Below, in pieces: positions 53,199 through 61,399 of a stretch of 64,000 nucleotides of DNA. The position numbers and the translations under genes are program-made. Source of the DNA: Candidatus Saccharibacteria bacterium oral taxon 488 (lineage in GTDB: Bacteria > Patescibacteriota > Saccharimonadia > Saccharimonadales > Saccharimonadaceae); the NCBI GenBank assembly GCA_013100805.1, contig CP040000.1:186001-250000 (forward strand), given 5' to 3'. The notes below the pieces were generated by a model. That model saw nothing but the letters and a program-made list of their open reading frames with translations. It was not told where the DNA came from and ran no database searches. Positions within the stretch are counted from its first letter, which is position 1; every line of letters begins with the position of its first letter.

Positions 53199-54332
53199 AT
53201 GAAGATACGGTCCACCACACCAGTTTCGACATCACGAGCCACACGGGCAGCTCTCGTGGCGGTTAGTGCTGTTGTTTTGGGCGCTGGCGTGTTCCAGCTC
53301 GGCCCACACGTATTCGCGCGTGACTATGAAGCGGAAATTAACGCTCTCAACCAACAGGCGCAACAGGCGCAGAACGAGGCCAATCGTCTCGGGACGATGG
53401 CGGCGACGTTGGAGGAGGAGCTGGGGCGCATTAACGCGCAGATCGATTCAATTCGGGCGGAAATTGCCAAGAGTCAGCAAAAGCACGACACGTTGGTTGC
53501 GGAAATTGCTAAGAATAAGCTAGCGATTGAAAAGAACCGCAAGGTCATGGGCAAAATCTTGTCAGATATTTACCTCGATGATCAGATTTCGCCGCTTGAG
53601 ATGCTGGCTAGCTCCAAGTCGATCGGTGATTATGTTGATAAGCAGGAGCAACGCAGTAGCTTGCGATCATCACTGAACGATAAGATCAAGGAAATAAAGG
53701 CGCTGCAGGCTAAATTAGAAGAGAATAAAAAGTCAGTTGAGAATGTGCTCAAAGACCAGAAGGCTCAGCAGACACAACTAGCGTCCAAGCAGGCAGAGCA
53801 GGCCAAGCTGGTTAATGACACCAAGAACGACCAGAATGCCTATGCAGCTCTCGCAACGCAACGCAATAACCAAGCAGCGAAACTACGCGAAGAGCAGGCG
53901 GCGGCTAACCGGCGAGCGCTTGGCGGGGTGTCAATTCCGGGTGGTATCCCGGGTGGTGGCGGCTATCCAGGCGTCTGGGCAAACGCACCACTGGATGCTT
54001 ACGTCGATCCATGGGGCTTATATACACGTGAGTGTGTGAGCTATGTGGCGTGGAAGATCCACAGTACCGGTCGGTTTGTGCCGCATTTTGGTGGGGCTGG
54101 TAACGCTAATCAGTGGCCATCAACAGCGGCGCGATACGGCATCCAGAGCGGTTCGACACCAAAGGCTGGCGCAGCAGCGGTTATGAATGTTGGCTATTAT
54201 GGACACGTGATGTACGTCGAGTCGGTTAATGGTGACGGCACAATTACGGTCAGCGACTATAACTTGGCGTGGGACGGTCTGTACCGAAAGTATACGCGTT
54301 TAGCCTCGGGCCTAACCTACGTGTATTTTTAA
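53199..54332 (+). CDS. Secreted coiled-coil peptidoglycan hydrolase with CHAP domain (PcsB/CwlO-like)
   Basis: A signal peptide (about residues 1-46, ending in VFARD) is followed by a long coiled coil (about 47-240), a Gly/Pro-rich hinge, and a C-terminal CHAP domain with catalytic Cys in YTRECVSYVAW near residue 277 and His in YYGHVMYVE near residue 338. CHAP amidases or endopeptidases cut the peptide stems of peptidoglycan. PcsB in streptococci has the same layout and is activated by FtsEX, encoded immediately upstream here. At 377 residues it is complete, and a terminator follows. Confidence 0.92.
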   Translation: MKIRSTTPVSTSRATRAALVAVSAVVLGAGVFQLGPHVFARDYEAEINALNQQAQQAQNEANRLGTMAATLEEELGRINAQIDSIRAEIAKSQQKHDTLVAEIAKNKLAIEKNRKVMGKILSDIYLDDQISPLEMLASSKSIGDYVDKQEQRSSLRSSLNDKIKEIKALQAKLEENKKSVENVLKDQKAQQTQLASKQAEQAKLVNDTKNDQNAYAALATQRNNQAAKLREEQAAANRRALGGVSIPGGIPGGGGYPGVWANAPLDAYVDPWGLYTRECVSYVAWKIHSTGRFVPHFGGAGNANQWPSTAARYGIQSGSTPKAGAAAVMNVGYYGHVMYVESVNGDGTITVSDYNLAWDGLYRKYTRLASGLTYVYF

Positions 54333-54349
54333 TAGCACGATGAGTCAAT

Positions 54350-54376
54350 AAAACCCTCGCATCAGCGGGGGTTTTT
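54350..54376 (+). terminator. Intrinsic terminator after the CHAP hydrolase gene
   Basis: An 11-bp stem (54350-54360 with 54365-54375, one mismatch) with a four-base loop and TTTTT at the end. The next promoter (TACAAT, 54380-54385) begins four bases later. Confidence 0.85.
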
Positions 54377-54391
54377 GTGTACAATAGATAT

Positions 54392-55570
54392 ATGACAGAG
54401 CAACGGAGGGTAGGAACGCGAGCTCACTTGTTTTTGGGCGGGCTGCTGATCGCGATTGTGAGTTTTGTGGCCGGAACGCGGTCAGATCTGATTATGGCGC
54501 AGGTCGGGTCGCTGTTTGGCCTCAGGACGGCGACGGGGTCGCTGGATGTATCAACGGTGCAGCGCGTGTACCGTGAGTTAAAGGCTCATTATGACGGTAA
54601 GTTGGATGAGCAAGCACTTACGCGTGGGGCGGCGCGCGGTATGGTGGCGGCGACGGGCGATCCGCACACGGCGTACATGGATCCGGATGAAGCCAAGGAG
54701 TTTGAAAAGAGCTTGTCGGGTAATATTGGTGGCGGTATCGGGGCGGAAATTGCTAAGAAACATAACGTGCCGACGATTATCCGACCGCTCAAAAATAGCC
54801 CAGCCGAAAAGGCGGGCATCAAAGCCGGTGATGTCATCGTCAAGGTTAATGACACGGTGGTGACTGATATGCCGGTTGATCAAGTGGTGCAGCGCATTCG
54901 TGGCGATGTTGGCACGACGGTCAAGTTGGTATTGTCGCGTGGTGGCGAACGTAAAGACGTGACAGTGACGCGCGAGAAAGTCGTCGCGCCGGCTGCCGAG
55001 TGGAAGATTGATGGTGAGATCGGTATTTTGACAGTCAGTCGCTTTAATGATGACACCGGCAAGCAAGCGCGCCAAGCCGCCGAGGAGTTTCGCTCGGCAG
55101 GTGTCAAGAAAGTTATCCTCGACCTCAGGGGAAATCCTGGTGGTACCGTGGCGGCCGCACAGGCGCTAGCAGGGCTGTGGCTTGATCATCAGGTGGTGAT
55201 GACGCAGCGGCGCGGCGAGCAGGTTGTCTCGACGGAGAAATCGACTGGCCAGCCGCTTCTCGGTGATATCAAGACGGTTGTGTTGATTAACGGTGGTAGT
55301 GCCAGCGCCAGCGAGATCGTGGCGGGGGCGCTCAAGGATTACGGCAAGGCGACGCTGGTTGGTGAAAAAACCTATGGTAAGGGCAGTGTGCAGCGGCCGA
55401 TTGATCTGGCGGACGGCTCGGTTCTAAAAGTGACCGAGGCGCGCTGGTATACGCCGCATGGCAAGAATATTGATAAGTCGGGTATCGAGCCGGATGTCAA
55501 GGTCGAGATGACGACCGGGGCGGCGGATAATGGGCGTGACCCACAGTTAGAGAAAGCAAAGAGTGTCTAG
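54392..55570 (+). CDS. Carboxy-terminal processing protease (S41, CtpA family)
   Basis: A membrane-anchored protease with one N-terminal helix (about residues 12-35), a PDZ domain (about 95-180, with GGGIGAEI and KAGDVIVKVND-like motifs) and the S41 catalytic domain. The nucleophile Ser is in GGSASASEIV near residue 306 and the Lys in GEKTYGKGS near residue 331. The 392 residues match CtpA. It processes or degrades extracytoplasmic proteins and in some bacteria regulates wall hydrolases, which would suit its place after the CHAP gene. The ATG is 6 bases after TACAAT. Confidence 0.94.
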   Translation: MTEQRRVGTRAHLFLGGLLIAIVSFVAGTRSDLIMAQVGSLFGLRTATGSLDVSTVQRVYRELKAHYDGKLDEQALTRGAARGMVAATGDPHTAYMDPDEAKEFEKSLSGNIGGGIGAEIAKKHNVPTIIRPLKNSPAEKAGIKAGDVIVKVNDTVVTDMPVDQVVQRIRGDVGTTVKLVLSRGGERKDVTVTREKVVAPAAEWKIDGEIGILTVSRFNDDTGKQARQAAEEFRSAGVKKVILDLRGNPGGTVAAAQALAGLWLDHQVVMTQRRGEQVVSTEKSTGQPLLGDIKTVVLINGGSASASEIVAGALKDYGKATLVGEKTYGKGSVQRPIDLADGSVLKVTEARWYTPHGKNIDKSGIEPDVKVEMTTGAADNGRDPQLEKAKSV

Positions 55571-55593
55571 CTTAAAAAGGGAGGGTAAGGGAC

Positions 55594-55974
55594 ATGCAAC
55601 ACAGAAAAAAAATACTATTAGTTGAAGACGATACGGCACTGGCGGCAGTCTATCGGTCGCGGCTCGAGCTGGAGGGCTTTGAGATTCGTGAGGTGCATAA
55701 TGGCGAGGACGCACTGTCGGCAACGGTGGCGTTTCGGCCGGACTTGATCGTACTGGATGCCATGATGCCGAAATTTAGCGGCTTTGACGTGCTCGATATC
55801 CTGCGCAATACACCAGAAACAACCAACGTGCGGGTGATCATGCTGACGGCGCTCAGCCAGCAGAAAGACCGAGAGCGGGCGGAGGCGCTGGGCGTAGATG
55901 AATATCTCGTCAAGTCACAGGTGGTGATTGGCGACGTGGTAACGCGAGTAAAGCATCATTTGGGTGTGTCGTAG
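55594..55974 (+). CDS. Single-domain response regulator (receiver only)
   Basis: A 126-residue CheY-like receiver. The acidic pair is EDD near residue 11, the phospho-acceptor Asp lies in LIVLDAMMP near residue 54, the Thr in MLTAL near 84 and the Lys in YLVKS near 106. No output domain is attached, so it probably signals through protein contacts. It follows the S41 protease by 23 bases with AGGGAGGG nearby. No kinase is adjacent; the nearest is at 62.1 kb. Confidence 0.93.
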   Translation: MQHRKKILLVEDDTALAAVYRSRLELEGFEIREVHNGEDALSATVAFRPDLIVLDAMMPKFSGFDVLDILRNTPETTNVRVIMLTALSQQKDRERAEALGVDEYLVKSQVVIGDVVTRVKHHLGVS

Positions 55975-56090
55975 TTGCTCGGAGAAATTAGCCGCTCAAA
56001 TACTGCTAGTGTAGCCGAATAAACAGCTAAATAGATGGGTGTAATCTGGATGCCGGGATAGCGGCGTCATAGAATAGAGAATAGTGCTGA

Positions 56091-56363
56091 CTAGCCGACG
56101 CAAACCTGGGTTCGTCGCTCGGTTTTGCCGGTGAATTTGGTTTTCTTGACTCGCTTAAAGGTGACGACACCGGACTTAGCAGCGTGGATGGTGTAGTTGC
56201 GGCTCATGTATGCACCTGCACCAGCGACTTTCGTGGCGCCCGTTTGGCGGACGAGTACCTCACCGGCGTTGACTTTTTGGCCGCCGAAACGCTTGACGCC
56301 GAGGCGTTGGCCAGGGTTGTTGTGGATGTTTTTACTTGAGCCACCAGCTTTGACTTTTGACAT
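56091..56363 (-). CDS. rpmA: 50S ribosomal protein L27
   Basis: L27 reaches the peptidyl transferase centre with its N-terminus. AGGSSKN near residue 6 and GQRLGVKRFGGQKV near residue 18 are family signatures, and the 90-residue length is normal. The N-terminus lacks the Firmicutes-type cleaved extension. AAGGAG lies six bases before the ATG. It is 55 kb from rplU, with which it is normally paired. Confidence 0.96.
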   Translation of the reverse strand: MSKVKAGGSSKNIHNNPGQRLGVKRFGGQKVNAGEVLVRQTGATKVAGAGAYMSRNYTIHAAKSGVVTFKRVKKTKFTGKTERRTQVCVG

Positions 56364-56399
56364 TGAAACTCCTTAAATTTTCTAAACCTAATCCGTACC

Positions 56400-56428
56400 A
56401 GTATAAGTGACGGCTGATAAAAAGTCAA
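56400..56428 (-). promoter_or_regulatory. rpmA promoter
   Basis: On the minus strand TTGACT (plus 56423-56428), a 17-base spacer and TATACT (plus 56400-56405). It gives a leader of about 30 bases with AAGGAG, unlike the many leaderless genes. Confidence 0.75.
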
Positions 56429-56470
56429 GGGGCTTTACTTGATTGGGCGGGTGTTATATAACTAGGGGCT

Positions 56471-57166
56471 ATGAACGAGCAGAATATGACGGAAAGAAAA
56501 CCTGGGTTGGGCGAGTTGGTAAATAGAAGAACGGTACTACTGGGTGGCTTGGGTACTGTTGGCGCAGTGGTATTCGGTGGTGCTGTGTACGAATCTCAAG
56601 AGAAGCCTCGTGACGGAGAGGCACTCCAAGCATTGCACGCGGTACAGACGGCGGCGGCAGAGGTTGCTGAGCGCGGTGTCAATGGTCAGACGACACCAGA
56701 AGAGACGATTGCAGCGATACTGCGGTACGAGAGCGGTGAAACAGCAAAGGTTGAGGTGGCGCTTTCCGAGCCGCTGGCGCACTACGCTATGGGTGAGGGG
56801 CGGTATGCGTCAGCTGGAGCGAATATGGTGGATGGACTATTGAGCCAGATTGGGCGAGAGATGTTTGCCAGTAAAGATCAACAGATGACGACGGAAATGG
56901 CGAACCAGGCGCGGCCGACCTTGGCGTTTTTGGTCATGGCGTTGAATCAGCGGCGGATTGGTCTGGGCGCTAGGGATTTACTAGCAATGTGTCAGCAGTA
57001 TCATCCGGAGGCGATCACTCCTTCTGTGGCCGAGCAAGCAGCAGAGGCGCGTCAAGCGCAGCTTGATCTTTTGGAAAAGGAGTTGGTGGGTCGTTTGGGA
57101 CAGCTCGCAGACTATGATCCGGCGTTACGGCTCAATCGTCCGGTGCTTGGACAGCCAGCAAGATAA
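56471..57166 (+). CDS. Orphan exported or anchored protein (231 aa)
   Basis: The N-terminus carries NRRTVLLGGLGTVGAVVFGGA near residue 18: a twin Arg followed by a hydrophobic stretch, which could be a Tat-type signal or a simple membrane anchor (the Tat consensus S-R-R-x-F-L-K is only partly met). The remaining 190 residues are helical and rich in Ala, Glu and Gln, without a recognised family. TATAAC (56457-56462) is 8 bases before the ATG. The 3' end overlaps the convergent methyltransferase gene by 35 bases. Confidence 0.7.
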   Translation: MNEQNMTERKPGLGELVNRRTVLLGGLGTVGAVVFGGAVYESQEKPRDGEALQALHAVQTAAAEVAERGVNGQTTPEETIAAILRYESGETAKVEVALSEPLAHYAMGEGRYASAGANMVDGLLSQIGREMFASKDQQMTTEMANQARPTLAFLVMALNQRRIGLGARDLLAMCQQYHPEAITPSVAEQAAEARQAQLDLLEKELVGRLGQLADYDPALRLNRPVLGQPAR

Positions 57167-58466
57167 GTAGCTCGCGGGCGACGACCTGGTCAGGGCGGCG
57201 GTAGATGAGTGGTGTACGACGGTTGAGGTGGTGATAACCGAGCTGTCGGAGGTGCTTTATCAGCGGCACATGAGTGGCCTGGTCGGATGCGTCGTACCAC
57301 GCTGGCACGGCGATGCATAACGGCGTGTTTGGAGCTAGCTGCGGACGGATATTAGTGAGGAAGCCGGTGATAATGTGATTACAGTTGCCGACAACCTCTG
57401 CTAATTTTTGGGGTGCGGGCGGTGCGGAAAAGGGCTGGCCAAGGTAGGTCTCGCAGACGACGGCAGTGAGTTTCTCGCTGTTTGACCAGCGGTGGGTGGT
57501 GGCGTCGGCTTGGTGAATGTCAATGACACGGCTAATTGGTCGGCTGGGCGCGGTGAACGTCGATTGTAGCCATGACAGGTTCTCGGCGGTGTAATCAACC
57601 ATTCTCTGGCTGAGGTCGGTGCCGACGACATCGTAGCCAGCAAGCAGCGCTTCTTGCAGGACGGTGCCGGTGCCGCAGAACGGGTCGAGGATTGTTACAA
57701 CAGGTCGGCTTCCAGCCGTCTCCTCCAAGTTGAATGCATCCGGCAACGTCGTCCGCAGAACCATCGACTTATCAGAGAGGCTGGAAGCCGCTCCCGCCGC
57801 AGAATTGCTGCACGATCTGTGATGAGCCAGCGACCCGGCACCTAGCGCTAAATTCAGCATAATCTGCGCTAATTTGGGTGGCAGCATGCCAACGAAGGCG
57901 TCGCGTTTGGGACGATGGCGGTCGCGGCGGGTATAGGCGGTGATATTCTGGACGCCGCGGCTTTCGGCGATGATCAGGCGGCGGTCGGTCGTTTTGACGA
58001 GCAACAGCTCGACCTTGTGCGGCGAACTGCCGAGCTTATTGTTATGCGCGGTGGCGGTAGAGAGGGCGGACTGATCGTTGGGGATGAGGCGGAGGCTGGT
58101 GTCAGATTTTTTGAGGGATGATTTGAGGATGAGGCCGGTTTTCTGGACATCGCGGGCGGTAATGGCTAGGTTATAAGCGCTGAGACCGAGGGTGATTTTA
58201 TGTGGCGAGTGCGCCCACTTGGCTTGATAATGCTGGGTGATGAAGCGCGAAGCGGCGAGGAGCGAGGCCTTGTCGGTGCGGCTGGCTGGTAGCTCGGTGA
58301 TCACTTTGGCACATTTGATAGTGCCGCCCAATGTAGTAATGTCAAATTGAGATGTTTGAACTTTGGCAAATTGCTGGCTGATACGGTTGACGTAGTCCGC
58401 GCCAAAGACCGCCGCAAGTTCGGCGAGCGAGATCTCTGGCTGGCGGCCAAGCAGGGCGATATACAT
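57132..58466 (-). CDS. TRM11-like RNA methyltransferase with THUMP-like N-terminus
   Basis: A 444-residue SAM-dependent methyltransferase of the UPF0020/TRM11 group, which usually makes N2-methylguanosine in tRNA. The first 180 residues resemble the N-terminal ferredoxin-like and THUMP regions; SAM motif I is DPFCGTGTVLQEAL near residue 265 with VVGTDLS after it. Motif IV, normally DPPYG, appears to be CETYLGQP, so the catalytic core is atypical. I chose the ATG at 58466, 6 bases after TGC-TATAAT (plus 58473-58478). A serine/alanine-rich insert lies just before motif I. Confidence 0.85.
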   Translation of the reverse strand: MYIALLGRQPEISLAELAAVFGADYVNRISQQFAKVQTSQFDITTLGGTIKCAKVITELPASRTDKASLLAASRFITQHYQAKWAHSPHKITLGLSAYNLAITARDVQKTGLILKSSLKKSDTSLRLIPNDQSALSTATAHNNKLGSSPHKVELLLVKTTDRRLIIAESRGVQNITAYTRRDRHRPKRDAFVGMLPPKLAQIMLNLALGAGSLAHHRSCSNSAAGAASSLSDKSMVLRTTLPDAFNLEETAGSRPVVTILDPFCGTGTVLQEALLAGYDVVGTDLSQRMVDYTAENLSWLQSTFTAPSRPISRVIDIHQADATTHRWSNSEKLTAVVCETYLGQPFSAPPAPQKLAEVVGNCNHIITGFLTNIRPQLAPNTPLCIAVPAWYDASDQATHVPLIKHLRQLGYHHLNRRTPLIYRRPDQVVARELLILLAVQAPDD

Positions 58467-58472
58467 GGTTTG

Positions 58473-58499
58473 ATTATAGCAAAAACCGCGTGATATAAT
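58473..58499. promoter_or_regulatory. Divergent leaderless promoters
   Basis: Minus-strand TATAAT (plus 58473-58478) and plus-strand TATAAT (58494-58499) lie 15 bases apart in a 40-base gap, each with 6-7 bases to its ATG. The overlap means that only one can be fully occupied at a time. Confidence 0.7.
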
Positions 58500-58506
58500 G
58501 GGCGAT

Positions 58507-59595
58507 ATGGTGTCGAAAGGGATACGGCAGTTTTTAGAGGCGTTGAGATCACCGCGGACGATCATGAGTGTCGTGACGCTGGCGGTGCTGGTACTGATCG
58601 TTTTCCTGTCGCGCGCGGAATTGGTACGAGCGTGGGAGCTGCTTGGCCGGGCGAATATCTGGCTATTGATGTTGCTGCTACCGTTTCAAATTATCGTCTA
58701 TTTTGCGGGCGGCGAGATGATCTTTGCCTATCTTCGCGACAAAAAACTGATCGGGCATATCTCGCGGTTTGAGCAGACACGGATTGCACTGGAGCTGAAT
58801 CTGGTCAATCACATTTTTCCGTCGGGCGGTGTCAGCGGTATTTCCTACACAACGTGGCGGATGCACAAGCTCGGCGTCAGCTCGGCACGCTCAACGTTTG
58901 CCCAGGTGATCCGCTACGTGACGGGCTTTTTGTCGTTGATGGTGCTGCTGATTGTGGCGGTGTTAATCTTGTCAATTGACGGGCAGGTAAATCGCTACAT
59001 CGTGACGTCAAGTTTCCTCCTCGTGCTGGTGGTGCTGGCGCTAACATTTGGGCTGATTTTTATGTTCTCGTCACGAAGGCGTATGCACAACACGGCGGTG
59101 CGGGTGTCGCGGCTGATCAACGCGGTGGTGCGGTGGGCGACGCTGGGCAAGATCAAGCGGCTGCTGGTTTCGACAAAAATCGAAGCATTTTTTGCTGAGA
59201 TGCATGATGATTTCGTGGAGCTGTCAGAGCACCGGCGCCTACTCATCAAGCCGCTGGTCTGGGGGGCAATTTATGCCGTCTTTGATGTGTTGATGTTCAT
59301 CGTGGCGTTTTGGGCGCTGGGCGTGTCGGTCAATCCGGCGGTGCTGATTATCGGCTACGGCGTGGCGGGGCTGGCGAGCTTGGTGGCCTTTACGCCGGGC
59401 GGTGCGGGCGTGTACGAAGCAATTATGATCGTTTTCTTGAGCATGACCGGTGTGGCACCGGACGTGGCTATCGCTGGGATTGTACTGACGCGGGTGATTT
59501 TACTAACGGGGACAATTGTCTTTGGGTATATGTTCTACCAGCACGCGCTGATCAAATATGGGCGGCCAGATGACGACGATAACACCGCGGTTTAG
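58507..59595 (+). CDS. Flippase-like membrane protein (LPG synthase transmembrane/UPF0104 family)
   Basis: A 362-residue protein with about eight membrane helices, related to the flippase half of MprF. The family motif FTPGGAGVYEA near residue 300 and the NHIFPSGGVSGISY stretch near residue 101 are clear. Relatives move lysyl-phosphatidylglycerol or other lipid-linked molecules; no aminoacyl-transferase domain is attached here. I chose the ATG at 58507, 7 bases after TATAAT; the earlier ATG at 58498 lies within the box. It overlaps xseA by 26 bases. Confidence 0.9.
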   Translation: MVSKGIRQFLEALRSPRTIMSVVTLAVLVLIVFLSRAELVRAWELLGRANIWLLMLLLPFQIIVYFAGGEMIFAYLRDKKLIGHISRFEQTRIALELNLVNHIFPSGGVSGISYTTWRMHKLGVSSARSTFAQVIRYVTGFLSLMVLLIVAVLILSIDGQVNRYIVTSSFLLVLVVLALTFGLIFMFSSRRRMHNTAVRVSRLINAVVRWATLGKIKRLLVSTKIEAFFAEMHDDFVELSEHRRLLIKPLVWGAIYAVFDVLMFIVAFWALGVSVNPAVLIIGYGVAGLASLVAFTPGGAGVYEAIMIVFLSMTGVAPDVAIAGIVLTRVILLTGTIVFGYMFYQHALIKYGRPDDDDNTAV

Positions 59596-60667
59596 CGTTA
59601 GCGACTTTGTAGCAGTCGTCAATCAGGTGCTGGAGACGGCCGTTCCAGCCATCGAGGTTGAAGGTGAGGTCGCTGAGTTCGCGGTGCGTCAGCAAAAATT
59701 TGTCTTTTTTACCCTCAAGGACAGTGAGAGTGCGGTCAATTGTTTCATGATGGCCTGGCAGCTCAGGGCACCAATCGAGGAGGGAATGCGCGTGGTGGTG
59801 CGAGCCTCAGCTAAGTTAACTGCCAAGGGTAAGTTTAGCCTAACGGTACAGGAGGTCAAGCCACTGGGTGCGGGTCACCTCAAGCGCAGCGCTGAGTTAC
59901 TCAGGGCGAAATTAGCGGCCGAAGGTCTGTTTGATGCGGAACGCAAGCGCCCCTTGCCACCATATCCTGCTCGTGTGGCGGTTATTTCTAGCACCCAGGC
60001 GGCCGGCTACGCAGATTTCATGAAAATTGCTGGTGAGCGCTGGGGCGGGGTGCAGTTTATCGTCGCTAACGTGAAGGTCCAGGGCGACGGCGCAGCTGAT
60101 CAGGCGGTGCGGGCGATTGCCCACTGCAACCAGCTGGCGGAGCCGCCAGAGGTGATTGTGCTGATTCGCGGCGGTGGTAGCGCGGAGGACCTGGCGAGCT
60201 TCAATGATGAATGCTTGGCGCGAGCGGTGGCTGGTAGCCGCGTGCCGGTGCTGACTGGTATCGGGCACGAGGTTGACGAGAGTTTGTGCGATCTGGCGGC
60301 TGATCGACGGGCGGCCACGCCGAGCAATGCTGCGCAGCTATTATTTCTGGATAAACACGACCTGAAGCGACAGTTAGCGATGCGGCTGGGCGGCGTGGCA
60401 GAGGTAATTCAGCAGCAGATTGCGGAGCGTCGTTTACGTGCAACAATGTCGCAACAAGCGGTGCTCGAACAGTGGTTGCGCCGCGTCGAGATTGCTAAAA
60501 ATATGGTATTGTCGCAACAACGGATGATCGCTGAGTACGATCCAGAGATGGCGCTGCGGCGCGGTTATGCGATGATCAGCGGCCACCGTCAGATTGGTAG
60601 TATTGTGAAGATTACAACAAAAGATATGATTATGAAAGCGAGGATTGAGAGTAGTGGAAAACGATAA
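59570..60667 (+). CDS. xseA: Exodeoxyribonuclease VII large subunit
   Basis: The catalytic subunit of ExoVII, which degrades single-stranded DNA to short pieces. An N-terminal OB fold (about residues 15-100) is followed by the catalytic region with ARVAVISSTQAAGY near residue 138 and VIVLIRGGGSAEDL near residue 200, then a coiled-coil segment and a C-terminal stretch. At 365 residues it is slightly short of the E. coli 456, mostly in the coiled coil. It starts inside the flippase-like gene and overlaps xseB. Confidence 0.94.
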   Translation: MTTITPRFSVSDFVAVVNQVLETAVPAIEVEGEVAEFAVRQQKFVFFTLKDSESAVNCFMMAWQLRAPIEEGMRVVVRASAKLTAKGKFSLTVQEVKPLGAGHLKRSAELLRAKLAAEGLFDAERKRPLPPYPARVAVISSTQAAGYADFMKIAGERWGGVQFIVANVKVQGDGAADQAVRAIAHCNQLAEPPEVIVLIRGGGSAEDLASFNDECLARAVAGSRVPVLTGIGHEVDESLCDLAADRRAATPSNAAQLLFLDKHDLKRQLAMRLGGVAEVIQQQIAERRLRATMSQQAVLEQWLRRVEIAKNMVLSQQRMIAEYDPEMALRRGYAMISGHRQIGSIVKITTKDMIMKARIESSGKR

Positions 60668-60863
60668 AACGAATGAGAAAACAATTGAGCAGATGATGGC
60701 AGAGTTGAACGAACGCATCGCGTGGTTTCAGGGCGAGGAATTTAATCTGGATGAGGCCAAGCAGCGGTTCATCGAGGCGCGGCAGCTGGCGAAAGACATT
60801 ACGGTGGTACTTGACGATATGCAGCACGATATTACAGTGCTCAGCGAGGATTTTGGCGCGTGA
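60654..60863 (+). CDS. xseB: Exodeoxyribonuclease VII small subunit
   Basis: A small helical protein (69 residues from the GTG at 60654) that coats the XseA coiled coil. The XseB pattern of helix, EEFNLDEAKQRFIEARQL (the L-E-A-x-x-x-F segment) and an acidic tail is visible. It overlaps the xseA stop by 14 bases, and its TGA overlaps the next start. An upstream TTG at 60645 is an alternative start. Confidence 0.88.
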   Translation: MENDKTNEKTIEQMMAELNERIAWFQGEEFNLDEAKQRFIEARQLAKDITVVLDDMQHDITVLSEDFGA

Positions 60864-61384
60864 TATGGCTGCTGTGGCTTGGTGGCGCGATTCTGATGAT
60901 CTTTGCACTGCCAGCACTGATTGGTGCGCCGTATGTGCCGTCACGGTCGCGCGAAGTGCAGCGGCTGTTTGCTGAGGCGCTGCCGCTCGGTAAAGGTGAC
61001 GTGGTGCTTGATATCGGATCGGGCGACGGTGTGGTGCTGATGGCGGCAGCCCAGCAGGGTGCGCGGGCGATTGGCTATGAGATTAATCCATTCCTGGTGC
61101 TAATATCGCGCTGGCGGCTGCGCAAACTACCGGGCGCCCAAGTACACTGGGCGAATATCTGGCGGCAGCCGGTGCTCGACAAGGTGACGGTGATGTATGC
61201 CTTTGGCGATGGTCGCGATATCGCAAAGATGTTTCAGCTGGCCGAGCGTCAAGCGGCCGCCCAGACCGAGCCGCTGACTTTCGTGAGCTACGGATTTTCT
61301 GTCCCCGGCACGCAACCGACAAAAGAATACCACGGCTATTTTCTCTATCAGCTGCCGGGAGGCTTTACATCGCCCGAAGCATAA
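60860..61384 (+). CDS. Membrane-anchored SAM-dependent methyltransferase-like protein
   Basis: A 174-residue protein with an N-terminal hydrophobic helix (about residues 2-20) and a Rossmann methyltransferase region: LDIGSGDGVVLMAA near residue 50 and AIGYEINP near residue 70. No substrate-specific motif is recognised. The GTG start overlaps the xseB TGA by three bases. Relatives include small methyltransferases of lipids or quinones, but this cannot be settled here. Confidence 0.8.
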   Translation: MIWLLWLGGAILMIFALPALIGAPYVPSRSREVQRLFAEALPLGKGDVVLDIGSGDGVVLMAAAQQGARAIGYEINPFLVLISRWRLRKLPGAQVHWANIWRQPVLDKVTVMYAFGDGRDIAKMFQLAERQAAAQTEPLTFVSYGFSVPGTQPTKEYHGYFLYQLPGGFTSPEA

Positions 61385-61399
61385 GCTATACTGATGCAT

